Shown here in pieces: positions 8,662 through 18,218 of a stretch of DNA of 64,000 bases. The DNA lies in NCBI RefSeq assembly GCF_017873675.1, contig NZ_JAGGKK010000016.1, forward strand, positions 1 through 64,000, given 5' to 3'. The DNA comes from Virgibacillus litoralis. GTDB lineage: Bacteria > Bacillota > Bacilli > Bacillales > Amphibacillaceae. The notes under the pieces were generated by a model. That model worked only from the letters and a program-made list of their open reading frames with translations. It was not told the origin of the DNA and made no database searches. Each line of letters begins with the position of its first letter. The first letter of the stretch is position 1. The position numbers were made by a program, and so were the translations under genes.

Positions 8662-10017
8662 ATGGAGGCACAAGTTAAAATGGATTACTCGGTCGAAAAA
8701 ACATCGTCTCGTTTATGGAATGCAATGCATCGCTATAACAAGGATGCTGAACAAACTGTAGCTGTATCCGGTGAGGGGTCATGGTTCACAGATGATAATG
8801 GAATGAAATATCTTGACGGTGTATCAGGTTTGTGGTGCTTAAATCTTGGTTATGGACGGCAGGAAATAGTTAATGCAGCTGCAGAACAAATGAAAAAGCT
8901 TTCTTATTTTCCGTTAACAATGAATCATCAACCTGCAGTTGAGTTAGCAGGTAAAATTAGTGAATTGTTAGGTGAAAAATATCAAACTTTCTTTTCCAAT
9001 AGTGGTTCAGAGGCGAATGAAGCGGCTTTTAAAATTGTACGTCAATACCACAATCAAACAGGAAATCCCGGAAAATATAAAATCATATCCCGCTATCGTG
9101 GATACCATGGCACGACGCTAGGAGCATTAAGTGCAACCGCACAGGCCAATCGCCGTGTTAAGTATGATCCACCTGTACCAGGATTTTTACATGTGTATCC
9201 GCCATATAGCTATCGATCTATATTTGGCGGGGGTGCAGAAGAATCTGATTTAAAAGCAGCACAAATGCTTGAGGAAATGATTAATTGGGAAGGCGAGGAA
9301 ACGGTAGGGGCTTTCATCATGGAACCGTTTATTTCGGGTGGAGGCGTCATTATCCCGTCGACTAAATATATTCAACGGGTTGAGGATATTTGTAAAAAAC
9401 ACAATGTATTGCTAATTATGGATGAAGTCGTTTCTGGTTATGGCCGAACGGGTAAAATGTTTGGTTTCATGCATGCAGAAGGTGTTCAACCTGATATTGT
9501 TACAATGGCAAAAGGATTAACTAGCGGTTATTTACCACTAGGAGCTACTGCCGTTAAATCGGAAATTTATGATGCGTTTAAAGAAGAAGGAAAAAATAAT
9601 CATTTCAGGCATGTCTCTACTTATGGTGGTCATCCAGCGTCATGTGCTGTTGCCCTTAAAAATATTGAAATCATTGAAAGAGAAAAAATCGTAGAACGTG
9701 TAAATGATTTGGGTGAAAAGAAATTAGGTAAACTCGATCAATTAATCGAACATGAAAACGTTGGCGAAGTTAGACGAATTGGTTTTTTGCTTGGTTTGGA
9801 AATGGTGACTGATAAAGCATCAAAAGTACCGCTTGACGAATTGAAAATGGCTGAAATTGTAGGCAAGTGCAAACAGGAAGGCTTGATTATTGGTAAAAAT
9901 GGTGACACAGTACCGGGTCAAAATAACGTCATTATTGTGGCTCCACCATTAACAAGTACAGAAGATGATTTGGATTTTATTGTTGAAACGGTGAGCGCTG
10001 TTATTCGTAGTCTCTAA
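8662..10017 (+). CDS. tpa: Taurine:pyruvate-type aminotransferase (class III, PLP)
   Basis: This 451-residue class III aminotransferase carries the usual signatures: SNSGSEANEAAFKIVRQYH, YRGYHGTTLGALSA, the aspartate block LIMDEVVSGYGRTG and the PLP lysine in MAKGLTSGYLPLGA. It would move the amino group of taurine to pyruvate, giving sulfoacetaldehyde and alanine in the cytoplasm. The substrate is inferred from flanking ald and xsc; by sequence alone it could be another omega-amino acid:pyruvate transaminase. ATG 8662 follows AAAGGGGGAAAAGGT. Confidence 0.85.
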   Translation: MEAQVKMDYSVEKTSSRLWNAMHRYNKDAEQTVAVSGEGSWFTDDNGMKYLDGVSGLWCLNLGYGRQEIVNAAAEQMKKLSYFPLTMNHQPAVELAGKISELLGEKYQTFFSNSGSEANEAAFKIVRQYHNQTGNPGKYKIISRYRGYHGTTLGALSATAQANRRVKYDPPVPGFLHVYPPYSYRSIFGGGAEESDLKAAQMLEEMINWEGEETVGAFIMEPFISGGGVIIPSTKYIQRVEDICKKHNVLLIMDEVVSGYGRTGKMFGFMHAEGVQPDIVTMAKGLTSGYLPLGATAVKSEIYDAFKEEGKNNHFRHVSTYGGHPASCAVALKNIEIIEREKIVERVNDLGEKKLGKLDQLIEHENVGEVRRIGFLLGLEMVTDKASKVPLDELKMAEIVGKCKQEGLIIGKNGDTVPGQNNVIIVAPPLTSTEDDLDFIVETVSAVIRSL

Positions 10018-10065
10018 AATAAACCTGATTCACACTGATGAAGGGTTGGATGGGAAGGTTATTAG

Positions 10066-11010
10066 ATGAATTACGATAGATTAAAAACATTTATTGCAGT
10101 CGCTGAAAAAAAGAGCTTTTCTGAAGCAGCAAAGATATTATATGTTACACAGCCAACGATAACATCGCAGGTAAAGGCACTGGAAGAGGAACTGAACACG
10201 AAGTTATTTGAGCGAACAACGAAAAAAGTTGAAATGACACAGTCCGCACATATTCTATTAAAATATGTCAGGGAAATTGTTCGCCTAACTGACTCTGCTC
10301 AAAAAGAGATTTTACAGATTGAAAACACGTTTCACGGTAATCTTAGTATGGGGTGCAGTCTAACAATTGGTGAATATATACTTCCTGAGTTTCTTAAGCA
10401 ATTCATTAATTCATACCCCCTTATCCAGTTAAGTGTTAAGATTGTGAATTCCAGTGAAATCGTAGCAAAACTAAAAGATCAGATCATTGATGTTGGGTTA
10501 ATTGAGACACCAATAGAGGATCCGCAAATTACGTTGGAGCCGATTTTGGAGGATGAACTTATTCTGATAGCTGCGCCCGACTATTTTCCGGCGAGTGAAG
10601 TAAAAATTTCGCTTGATAAACTTACAAAATTACCGCTTATTGTTAGGGAAAAAGGATCCGGTACACGAGCGGTTGTTGATTATTATTTAACACAGGGCAG
10701 ACTTTCTGTAGATGATTTAAATGTGGTTATGGAATTAGGCAGTACCGAGTCGATTAAAGCAGCTGTTGAATCTGGGTTAGGTGTTTCATTTATTTCTAAA
10801 AGTGCCATAAAGAAAGAACAAAGGTTAAAATTGCTGAAAACATATCCTATCGAAGGTATATCTCTTTATCGTTATTTCTACATCGCATCCCGTAAAGATC
10901 ATATTTTAAAATCGACAACTGAGCTATTTTTGGAAGAGTTACGAAGGATTATTCAGGAAAAAGAAGCCTGTAATTTAGTCCATCTGCCAACTGGTAATTA
11001 TGGAAAATGA
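10066..11010 (+). CDS. LysR-family regulator (CysL-like)
   Basis: The protein has 314 residues. Residues 1-60 are the LysR helix-turn-helix (FIAVAEKKSFSEAAKILYVTQPTITSQVKALEEELNTKLFER, with the usual spacing), followed by a periplasmic-binding-protein-like effector domain. The block GSTESIKAAVESGLGVSFISKSA resembles CysL/YwfK-type sulfur regulators. It lies between tpa and xsc in the same direction, so it may activate xsc in response to a sulfur metabolite. This makes a second regulator in the cluster besides the GntR protein. Confidence 0.88.
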   Translation: MNYDRLKTFIAVAEKKSFSEAAKILYVTQPTITSQVKALEEELNTKLFERTTKKVEMTQSAHILLKYVREIVRLTDSAQKEILQIENTFHGNLSMGCSLTIGEYILPEFLKQFINSYPLIQLSVKIVNSSEIVAKLKDQIIDVGLIETPIEDPQITLEPILEDELILIAAPDYFPASEVKISLDKLTKLPLIVREKGSGTRAVVDYYLTQGRLSVDDLNVVMELGSTESIKAAVESGLGVSFISKSAIKKEQRLKLLKTYPIEGISLYRYFYIASRKDHILKSTTELFLEELRRIIQEKEACNLVHLPTGNYGK

Positions 11011-11050
11011 TAAAAACTAATAACTATTATTTTTGAGGAGGAATTTTACA

Positions 11051-12826
11051 ATGACAAAACAACAAACAGAAGTAAGAAAAGCAACGAATCAAAAAGTAAA
11101 AATGACACCAAGCGAGGCGATTGTCGAAACACTTGTAGCAGAAAATATCAAAGAAGTTTATGGTATCGTTGGATCAGCATTTATGGATATGTTGGATCTA
11201 TTCCCAACAGCAGGCATACGGTTCCTGCCAGTGCGCCATGAACAAAGTGCTGGACACATGGCCGATGCCTATACACGCGTCTCGGGGGTCGCTGGGGTTA
11301 TTGTTGGACAGAACGGTCCGGGAATTACCAATATGGTAACATCGGTTGCAGCTGCAAACCAAGCACATACACCAATGGTCGTTATCTCTCCTTCTGCTGG
11401 AACACCTACAATTGGATGGGATGGATTCCAGGAAGCAAATCAGGTATCTATATTTGAAGACATCACGAAAGAAACCGTACGGGTAACACATAAAAGCCGT
11501 GTAGCAGATTGTTTGCGTACCGCATTCCGGATTGCTTATGCAGAGCGTGGTCCCGTATTGTTCGATATTCCACGTGACCTATTTTACGGAGAGTTAGAAG
11601 ATCAAATTCTTGAACCACACCAATACCGTACTGAAAAAAGAGGTGCTGGAGACCCTGCATCAATTGAGAACGCTGTAGAGATTCTTAAAAATGCTGAATA
11701 CCCAGTAATCATATCAGGTCGTGGTGCTGTAGATGCAGATGGAGTTGATGCGGTCAGGCAAATTGCAGAACATTTAACAGCGCCTGTAGCTGTATCATAT
11801 ATGCACAATGACGCATTCCCAGCTGACCACCCGCTCGCTGTTGGTCCAATTGGTTACATGGGATCAAAAGCTGCCATGCATACATTAAAGAAGGCTGATG
11901 TCGTACTGGCAATTGGAACAAGATTATCTGTATTTGGAACGTTACCTTGTTATGATATTGACTACTTCCCGAAAAACGCGAAAATAATTCAAGTCGATAT
12001 TAACCCGCGTCAAATTGCGCGAACACATCCAGTAGCTGTTGGAATTATTGGGGATGCGAAGGCAACGAGTGATGAAATCTATAGGCAATTGAAATTAGAA
12101 TCTTCTTCTCCAGAAAAAAATCAGGTCCGTTTGGAAGAAGTTAGCAAACTGAAGGATGAATGGGAGCAAGAATTAGTTGACTTAGCTATGGAAGATGGGA
12201 ATCCGATCAATCCAAGGCGTGCGCTATTGGAATTAACTAAAGCACTGCCTGACAACACAATTATTTCATCCGATATTGGTAATGTATCATCAACTGCTAA
12301 TGCATATTTGAAATTTAACCAAACCAGACGTCATATCGCCGCACTCACATTTGGTAATACAGGGTTTGCATATCCAGCAGCACTTGGAGCACAATTGGCC
12401 GAGCCGGATTCCCCAGTTGTAGCAATCATCGGTGATGGTGCATGGGGAATGAGCTTACACGAAGTTAGTACTGCAGTAGAACAAGGTATTCCTGTCATTG
12501 CCTGTGTATTTAACAACAAATCATGGGCGGCTGAGAAGAAGAACCAAGTAGACTATTACGACGACCGTTACGTAGGATCTGATATAGATGCACCTGATTT
12601 CGCTGAAGTAGCAATATCAATGGGTGCGCTAGGTTATACAATTGACAAGCCAGAGGATATAGGATCAGTAGTAAAAGAAGTATTGGCGAAACGAAAGCCA
12701 GCGGTCCTCAATATTTTTGTAGATGGTACACAGCTTGCACCACCATTTAGAAAAGACGCATTAAAAATGCCAAAACGTTTCTTGGATAAATATAAGCATT
12801 TGGATTACGATGAATGGAAAAAGTAA
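11051..12826 (+). CDS. xsc: Sulfoacetaldehyde acetyltransferase
   Basis: This 591-residue thiamine-diphosphate enzyme converts sulfoacetaldehyde plus phosphate to acetyl phosphate and sulfite. The Xsc-type N-domain reads [18 protein letters not shown] and [20 protein letters not shown]. The TPP-binding motif [19 protein letters not shown] ends in [13 protein letters not shown], with the expected GDG...NN spacing. ATG 11051 has GAGGAGG upstream; the longer TTG frame starts inside that site. No pta gene is nearby, so acetyl phosphate must be handled by housekeeping Pta/AckA. Confidence 0.93.
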   Translation: MTKQQTEVRKATNQKVKMTPSEAIVETLVAENIKEVYGIVGSAFMDMLDLFPTAGIRFLPVRHEQSAGHMADAYTRVSGVAGVIVGQNGPGITNMVTSVAAANQAHTPMVVISPSAGTPTIGWDGFQEANQVSIFEDITKETVRVTHKSRVADCLRTAFRIAYAERGPVLFDIPRDLFYGELEDQILEPHQYRTEKRGAGDPASIENAVEILKNAEYPVIISGRGAVDADGVDAVRQIAEHLTAPVAVSYMHNDAFPADHPLAVGPIGYMGSKAAMHTLKKADVVLAIGTRLSVFGTLPCYDIDYFPKNAKIIQVDINPRQIARTHPVAVGIIGDAKATSDEIYRQLKLESSSPEKNQVRLEEVSKLKDEWEQELVDLAMEDGNPINPRRALLELTKALPDNTIISSDIGNVSSTANAYLKFNQTRRHIAALTFGNTGFAYPAALGAQLAEPDSPVVAIIGDGAWGMSLHEVSTAVEQGIPVIACVFNNKSWAAEKKNQVDYYDDRYVGSDIDAPDFAEVAISMGALGYTIDKPEDIGSVVKEVLAKRKPAVLNIFVDGTQLAPPFRKDALKMPKRFLDKYKHLDYDEWKK

Positions 12827-12840
12827 TCTGACCGAAAATA

Positions 12841-12880
12841 AAAACCTCCCTGTCACTTTAGAATGACAGGGAGGTTTTTT
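12841..12880. terminator. Bidirectional terminator between xsc and yeiH-like gene
   Basis: Perfect stem AAAACCTCCCTGTCA / TGACAGGGAGGTTTT with an 8-nt loop, an A-run before and a T-run after, placed between convergent genes. Confidence 0.93.
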
Positions 12881-12927
12881 AGCAGTTTATGAAGTGCTAC
12901 TAAGGGCTTGGCGGTGAATACCAAGCA

Positions 12928-13986
12928 TTATACAATCAAAAAGGCAATAACAGAGAGAACAGCTGATGTGATTGTCATAGCAATCAATGGTTTCATGGCT
13001 TTAGTACGTAAATCCTTTAAGCTGACACTAAGGCCAAGTCCTACCATAGCTGCTGTTAATAACCATGTTGTTAACGTATAAACACTATTGAATACTTCGT
13101 CAGATACTGGGATAGAATGTCCAAACACATAAGTACCTAGGATACTTAATGCCATAAAACCAATTAGGAACCATGGGAAGGCTATTTTGGTACTTGCATG
13201 CTCTGAACCTTTACGTTTCGTCTTCATAATATAGATAAGAATAAAACATAGTGGGATGAGCAAGAAAACACGGCCCAATTTAGCAAGTAAGGCAATAGCT
13301 AGTGCATCTTGCCCTGCAGGAGCAGCTGCAAGTGCAACATGAGCAAGTTCGTGCAAGCTAAGTCCTGACCATGTCCCATAATCTACAGCTGATATAGGTA
13401 GTATGGGACGTACTATTGTGTAGGCAATTGAAAACACAGTACCCATTAAAGCAATAATGCCGACTCCAATTGCTGTATCTTCATCTTTCGCCTTAATAAT
13501 TGGTGCAACAGCAGCAATTGCGGCTGCTCCACATACTCCTGTTCCGACACCCAACAATAATGAGATCGTTGAATTTGCTTTAAAGACTTTTGCAAGCCAA
13601 ATCATTGCAATGATTGCAAATAAAATAATAAATGCATCCCGCAGGAGTAACCCTAAACCATCACTAAGAACGACATTAATATTTAGTCTAAGTCCGTATA
13701 AAATAATTGCTAATCTAAGTAATTTTTTCGAGGAGAATGTTACGCCTGCTCGTAACGCTTCTGGATAACCGAAAATTTGCCGATAAATAATAGCGATAAT
13801 AATTGCACAAGCTAATTGACCCACATATGCGAATCCAGGTATAAGAGCAAGTAAGAATCCTAATAATGCAATGAAAAATGTGAACGCTACTCCAGCAATC
13901 CATTTCAACCTCTGTTTTGAAGATGGATCTTCTTGAGGTTCGGTCTCTTGTGGATCAGCTTGTATCTTTTGATTTTCTATAGACAT
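12928..13986 (-). CDS. YeiH-family putative sulfate/sulfite exporter
   Basis: This 352-residue protein has about 10 hydrophobic segments and belongs to the YeiH (PF03601, Cons_hypoth698) family. Visible blocks are ILYGLRLNINVVLSDG, LLGVGTGVCGAAAIAAVAPIIKAKDEDTAIGVG and GLSLHELAHVALAA. The family is often found beside xsc and sulfonate genes and is proposed to export sulfite or sulfate; direct transport data are scarce. It converges on xsc, so it has its own promoter. GGGAGGG precedes ATG 13986 by about 10 nt. The start of the protein is polar and Gln/Glu-rich. Confidence 0.82.
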   Translation of the reverse strand: MSIENQKIQADPQETEPQEDPSSKQRLKWIAGVAFTFFIALLGFLLALIPGFAYVGQLACAIIIAIIYRQIFGYPEALRAGVTFSSKKLLRLAIILYGLRLNINVVLSDGLGLLLRDAFIILFAIIAMIWLAKVFKANSTISLLLGVGTGVCGAAAIAAVAPIIKAKDEDTAIGVGIIALMGTVFSIAYTIVRPILPISAVDYGTWSGLSLHELAHVALAAAPAGQDALAIALLAKLGRVFLLIPLCFILIYIMKTKRKGSEHASTKIAFPWFLIGFMALSILGTYVFGHSIPVSDEVFNSVYTLTTWLLTAAMVGLGLSVSLKDLRTKAMKPLIAMTITSAVLSVIAFLIV

Positions 13987-14204
13987 AAAAACAATGCCCT
14001 CCCTTCCAAATCTAGATTACGGGAATGGCAATAATAAGTAAAATTAATTATTATTATAGTTTTTATAAAAAAACGTAATGATTAAATCATAGTGTCAATA
14101 AGATTGGTTTCACGATTTTTAATCTGGATTTAAGCTTATGGTAAGAATCAAGTGAATAGGGAAGAGGAAGTGGGAGGTTAATGGTTATTTTCAATAAAAA
14201 TAGT

Positions 14205-14933
14205 GGCTGGGACATAACTAAAAATCTCTACTTTAAAGACGAATAATAAACAGGATAGGTTGGTTAGAACGTTCATTATCAATGGGTGAATTTATTACGT
14301 AATTGATATAAACTGCGAACTAGTTGGGTGCAGTAAAACCGCTACGGAAATACACTTCGCTTTCCGTGGGCGGCTGATGAGCCTCCTTGCTCCTACGTCG
14401 CTACGTAGTCTCATCTAGGCCTCAGCTCCCACAGGAGTCTACGTGTATTTCCTCCGCTGGGTATTGCTCACTAGAACAAAAAAAACAAGATTTTATACTA
14501 CTTAACTAGCAGTTGGAATATGCGAGACTCCTGTGGGACAGCGATCCTAAGAGACCCCACAGGGAGCGTTCTTTGCGAGCGAGGCAGACTAAGTACGCCA
14601 CGTCCTGTGGCAACGTCTGCACTAGCACGTCCTATGCGTCGGAGGCTCGTGGTGAGCCCTAGGTGCGCGAGTATATTCCAACTGCGTCGTTAGGAAGCCT
14701 CACAAAATGCTTTCAATAGGACTTCCTTAGTTGGTTCGCAGTTTATATTTAATCTGGAATATTAGAAAACTAGGCATTCACCAAGGCTTTTGGTGAATGC
14801 CATAGTTGCACTTATGCAGTAAGAAAGTAGTTATACATTCTTAACTGCAAAAATCCGAACTAATTCGAATTCCATTTCAAGAATTTTGAATATAGTTCGG
14901 ATTTTACTTTGACTAAATACTTTTGTCCCAGCC
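14205..14933. mobile_element. 729-bp repeat element with inverted ends (MITE-like)
   Basis: The ends are GGCTGGGACA (14205-14214) and TGTCCCAGCC (14924-14933). Inside is a second inverted pair (ATATAAACTGCGAAC at about 14308 and its complement at about 14735) flanking a GC-rich, highly structured core (CGGAAATACACTTCGCTTTCC paired with GTGTATTTCC; GAGACTCCTGTGGGACAG with CCCACAGGGAG). It carries no coding frame. A family-C repeat lies inverted within its right part (14760-14870). The layout suggests a non-autonomous mobile or structured-RNA element; its class is unknown to me. Confidence 0.65.
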
Positions 14934-14979
14934 TTTTCTATTTACGAAAGGTTTTTGGAAGTTCCCTGCGTAAGAATCA

Positions 14980-15522
14980 TTATCTATTGTTAATTCCCCG
15001 CTGCAGATAAATCATTTCATCGGCAAGATTTTTAATTCTGTCTGTAACATTACGATCGATAATTTCATCACTTTCCAGGTTAAAGGCATCGTTATGGATA
15101 AAGACATTCCCCGTTGGAACTAATCCCTTAAAATAGGAAAGTACTGGCTTTAATTGATATTCTGGCACAAGAAAATGATTGCTGGACCATCCTGTTGCTA
15201 CAATACCTGTTACTTTATACTTGAAGGCATTTTCAGGAAAGTGGTCTAACAGATTTTTCAATGCTCCCGAAATGGATGCCTGATAAATTGGCGTGCCAAA
15301 TACCAGAAAATCGGCAGAAGCTATTTTACTAACAACATCCCAAGTATCTTGGTTATAATCTGCTAACGGGGCACCAACAGCAAACTCAACGTCATACTCC
15401 CTTAAATCAATTAACTCTGTCTGAATGGTTGAGTCAATAAGTTGAGCAGCGACCAAAACGTCGTTTACAGCTAGAGATGTCTTCTCACCAGCCAGTGCTC
15501 CCGATACTCCAACAAGTTTCAT
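14980..15522 (-). CDS. NADPH-dependent FMN reductase-like flavoprotein
   Basis: The protein has 180 residues and a flavodoxin-like fold: MKLVGVSGALAGEKTS phosphate loop at the N-terminus and ADFLVFGTPIYQASISGALKNLLDHFP around residues 75-100, which is the FMN-reductase signature. Members of the SsuE-like branch supply reduced FMN to sulfonate monooxygenases; others are azo- or quinone reductases. The gene lies about 1 kb from the taurine cluster, past a repeat element, so a link is only possible. ATG 15522 follows GTGAGGG by 7 nt. Confidence 0.82.
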   Translation of the reverse strand: MKLVGVSGALAGEKTSLAVNDVLVAAQLIDSTIQTELIDLREYDVEFAVGAPLADYNQDTWDVVSKIASADFLVFGTPIYQASISGALKNLLDHFPENAFKYKVTGIVATGWSSNHFLVPEYQLKPVLSYFKGLVPTGNVFIHNDAFNLESDEIIDRNVTDRIKNLADEMIYLQRGINNR

Positions 15523-15726
15523 CACTATTCCCTCACAATATTATTTAGTATTTGCATTGAATAAGGTGTTTCATCATCGTTTATGTACGAGTATTTTAAT
15601 TTGCTGCATTTAATAGTGAAGGTTATCTTATTCTAAATTTTAATGCAACAAATTTGATTGTATTAAGCGGAAGAAATCCTGTTTATGATAAAATAAAGTC
15701 TGTATATTAAACAAAGGAGTAAAATT

Positions 15727-16944
15727 ATGGTGACAGAAAGATTATATTATCAGAATCAGTATATGCGTAGCTTTATAGCCAGACTGCAGAATTCGGATAG
15801 AGACGAGAAAGGGCGTTTCTATGTTATTTTAGATCAAACAGCCTTTTACCCAACTGGTGGTGGCCAGCCTTATGATACGGGAACACTGAATGATGTGAAT
15901 GTCTATGATGTGGAGGAAATCGATGGGGAAGTCCGACATTATATAGAGGAGCCTGCTGAAGTACATAATGAGTATACTGGAGAAATAGACTGGAACCGGC
16001 GTTTTGATCATATGCAGCAGCATACAGGACAGCATATTTTGTCAGCAGCATTTGAAGAGGTATTTAACTACAGAACAGTTAGCTTCCATTTAGGTGCAGA
16101 AATTTGTTCGATTGATCTTGATGCAGGGAGTCTTTCAGATGAGGAAATAGTTCATGTAGAAAAAACAGCAAATAACATTATCATGGAAAATCGCCCTGTT
16201 GAAACAAGATGGGTGTCAGAGGAAGAACTATCAAATTTTTCGCTCCGAAAAGAAGTATCCGTTGTAGATAATATCCGCCTCGTTATCATTCCAGACTTTG
16301 ATTATAACGGCTGTGGCGGAACACATCCAGACTCAACTGGACAGGTAAGTTCTTTAAAAATTTTACATTGGGAAAAGCAAAAGAAGAAAAAGATACGTGT
16401 TTACTTTGTTTGTGGATTAAGAGTCCTAAAACAGCTCGATGAAAAACATAAAGTTATTCAGTGTTTAACGAATACGTTGAACACCCCACAGCAGGACTTG
16501 AATGAAGCGGCTGTTCAGAATTTGCGTTTGAATCAAGGTCTTGAAAAAAAGGTCAATGAGTTGAACATGGAACTCATTGAATATGAAGCAGATTCCTTCA
16601 TTGAACAGGCAGAGCCTCAAATCAACTGGAAGATAGCAAAAGCAATTTTTCATGATCGTCCAATGCCGGAACTTCAGCAATTGGCTAAACGGATTACCAT
16701 AAAATCAGATCGTTTACTGGTATTCCTTATCAATCAAAAAGGGGAAAAGCTCCAACTTGTGTGTTCGAGAAGTAATGATGTGGTGATTAATATGAATGAT
16801 TTAGTGAAAAGTGTCCTGCCCGTTATTGATGGAAAAGGTGGGGGAAATGATTCAATTGCGCAAGGCGGGGGAGATAGAATAGTTTCGGCAGAGGAATTGA
16901 TGGTGGAGTTAATGAACCAAGCAGCAGCATTTAAAAGCGAATAA
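15727..16944 (+). CDS. AlaX-type alanyl-tRNA editing protein (with DHHA1 domain)
   Basis: This 405-residue protein resembles the editing half of alanyl-tRNA synthetase. YPTGGGQPYDTG lies near residue 40. The zinc motif HTGQH (about residue 100) and CGGTHP (about residue 200) supply the His/His/Cys/His ligands. A coiled coil of about residues 240-300 precedes a C-terminal DHHA1-like GGGNDSIAQGGG. It would remove wrongly attached Ser or Gly from tRNA-Ala in trans. AAAGGAG lies 7 nt before ATG 15727. Confidence 0.85.
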   Translation: MVTERLYYQNQYMRSFIARLQNSDRDEKGRFYVILDQTAFYPTGGGQPYDTGTLNDVNVYDVEEIDGEVRHYIEEPAEVHNEYTGEIDWNRRFDHMQQHTGQHILSAAFEEVFNYRTVSFHLGAEICSIDLDAGSLSDEEIVHVEKTANNIIMENRPVETRWVSEEELSNFSLRKEVSVVDNIRLVIIPDFDYNGCGGTHPDSTGQVSSLKILHWEKQKKKKIRVYFVCGLRVLKQLDEKHKVIQCLTNTLNTPQQDLNEAAVQNLRLNQGLEKKVNELNMELIEYEADSFIEQAEPQINWKIAKAIFHDRPMPELQQLAKRITIKSDRLLVFLINQKGEKLQLVCSRSNDVVINMNDLVKSVLPVIDGKGGGNDSIAQGGGDRIVSAEELMVELMNQAAAFKSE

Positions 16945-16975
16945 AAGCCATTTTAATTTTTGAAAGGTGAATGTT

Positions 16976-17016
16976 TTACCACCTGTAAAGAAGCAGGGTA
17001 GGTTTTCTTTTTTTTA
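16976..17016 (+). terminator. Probable terminator after the AlaX-type gene
   Basis: ACCACCTG and CAGGGTAGGT can pair imperfectly around a short loop, followed by a long T-run (17005-17016). Confidence 0.45.
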
Positions 17017-17135
17017 ATAATGATTTACAATCAATAATGGAACTTTAGCTGTATATGGTAACGGAAGGCCCGATCATTACTTAATTGTTAGGTTTTTCGA
17101 TATGAATGAATGAGGATTACATAGGAGGAACACAC

Positions 17136-17900
17136 TTGGAATCAATCTTACTTGAATATGGATGGACATTATTAATTCTAATTGGTCTAGAAGGTTTGTT
17201 ATCGGCTGATAATGCGCTTGTAATGGCAGTTATTGCCAAGCATTTACCAGTTGATCAGAAAAAAAAGGCAATCAACTATGGTATTATTATGGCTTTTTTC
17301 TTCCGTTTTGGTGCTTTATTTGCAATTTCTTTTATCGCGAATGTTTGGCAGGTACAAGCCATTGGTGCAGCCTATCTTCTCTACCTAGGTCTGAAGCATG
17401 TGATCAAGGTACGATTCGGTAAAAAGAATGAAAAAGTTGAAGAGGATAATAAAGAAGAATCCAAAGGAAAGGGATTCTGGCCGACTGTTGGTAAGATTGC
17501 ACTAGCGGATCTTGCATTTGCGATTGATTCAATTCTTGCAGCTGTTGCGCTTGCGCTTGGACTTCCGGATTCCCCAATTGACGATTTCGGCGGAATGGAT
17601 GGCGGTAAATTTGCTGTGATCGTACTTGGAGGAATTGCTGGCCTTATATTAATTAAGTACGCGGCAACCTGGTTTGTTCAGTTGCTCGAAAAGCGTCCGG
17701 CTCTGGAAACAACTGCTTATGTGATTGTAGCATGGGTTGGTGTCAAGCTTGCTATTCTGACCCTTGCGCATGATGAGATTGGCGTTTTAGCTCATGATTT
17801 TCCTCACAGTACAGCCTGGACCTTAACGTTCTATGGAGTCCTGGTTGCTATCGCTCTATTGGGGTGGTTTGCACCGGGAAAAAGAACATCTAAAAGATGA
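17136..17900 (+). CDS. TerC-family membrane protein (possible Mn efflux)
   Basis: This 254-residue polytopic protein has the TerC/YkoY signatures: LEGLLSADNALVMAVIAKHLP near the N-terminus and ALADLAFAIDSILAAVALALG in the middle, both with the acidic residues thought to bind metal. The B. subtilis relatives YkoY and YceF are linked to manganese export at secretion sites. TTG 17136 is the start because TAGGAGG lies 7 nt upstream; ATG 17106 has no ribosome site. I looked for a yybP-ykoY riboswitch upstream and did not see one. Confidence 0.87.
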   Translation: MESILLEYGWTLLILIGLEGLLSADNALVMAVIAKHLPVDQKKKAINYGIIMAFFFRFGALFAISFIANVWQVQAIGAAYLLYLGLKHVIKVRFGKKNEKVEEDNKEESKGKGFWPTVGKIALADLAFAIDSILAAVALALGLPDSPIDDFGGMDGGKFAVIVLGGIAGLILIKYAATWFVQLLEKRPALETTAYVIVAWVGVKLAILTLAHDEIGVLAHDFPHSTAWTLTFYGVLVAIALLGWFAPGKRTSKR

Positions 17901-18009
17901 TGGTGGGGAAAGACAGGTGAAAAATAAGGACAAAGAGTACTTGTTTTCTGGCTAAAGAAAATTTGGCTGAACGTTAAGAACAGATACCCTATACTGGGGT
18001 ACATGAATT

Positions 18010-18063
18010 AAAAAAGAGCAAACCACTAATTTTATTGAAAATTAAGTGGTTTGTTCTTTTTTT
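18010..18063 (+). terminator. Terminator of the TerC gene
   Basis: Long stem with arms beginning GAGCAAACCACTAATTTT and ending AAGTGGTTTGTTC (one bulge), A-run before and T-run after. Confidence 0.9.
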
Positions 18064-18205
18064 AGCAGTAAGATTTCTTACTGCATAAGTGCAACTAAGG
18101 CTTATCTATATTAAGGCTTGCACTCCAGAGTATAAGGGGTTCTAAGAAAGCAAAATACGCTTTCATAAGAATCCCTTTAACGAATGCCAAGTTTTCTAAC
18201 CGTGG
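18064..18205. repeat. Interspersed repeat, family C
   Basis: It contains CTTACTGCATAAGTGCAACT followed by AAGGC, a pair GGGGTTCTAAGAAAG / CTTTCATAAGAATCCC, and AATGCCAAGTTTTCTAA. The first and last words recur at 59.1 kb, and inverted at 14.76-14.87 kb. A diverged copy lies at 6.16-6.48 kb. Confidence 0.65.
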
Positions 18206-18218
18206 ATATTCCGGATTA

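Noticed and set aside
16945-17135. yybP-ykoY manganese riboswitch before the TerC gene
   Set aside because: The conserved loops were not found; only a probable terminator of the upstream gene is seen.
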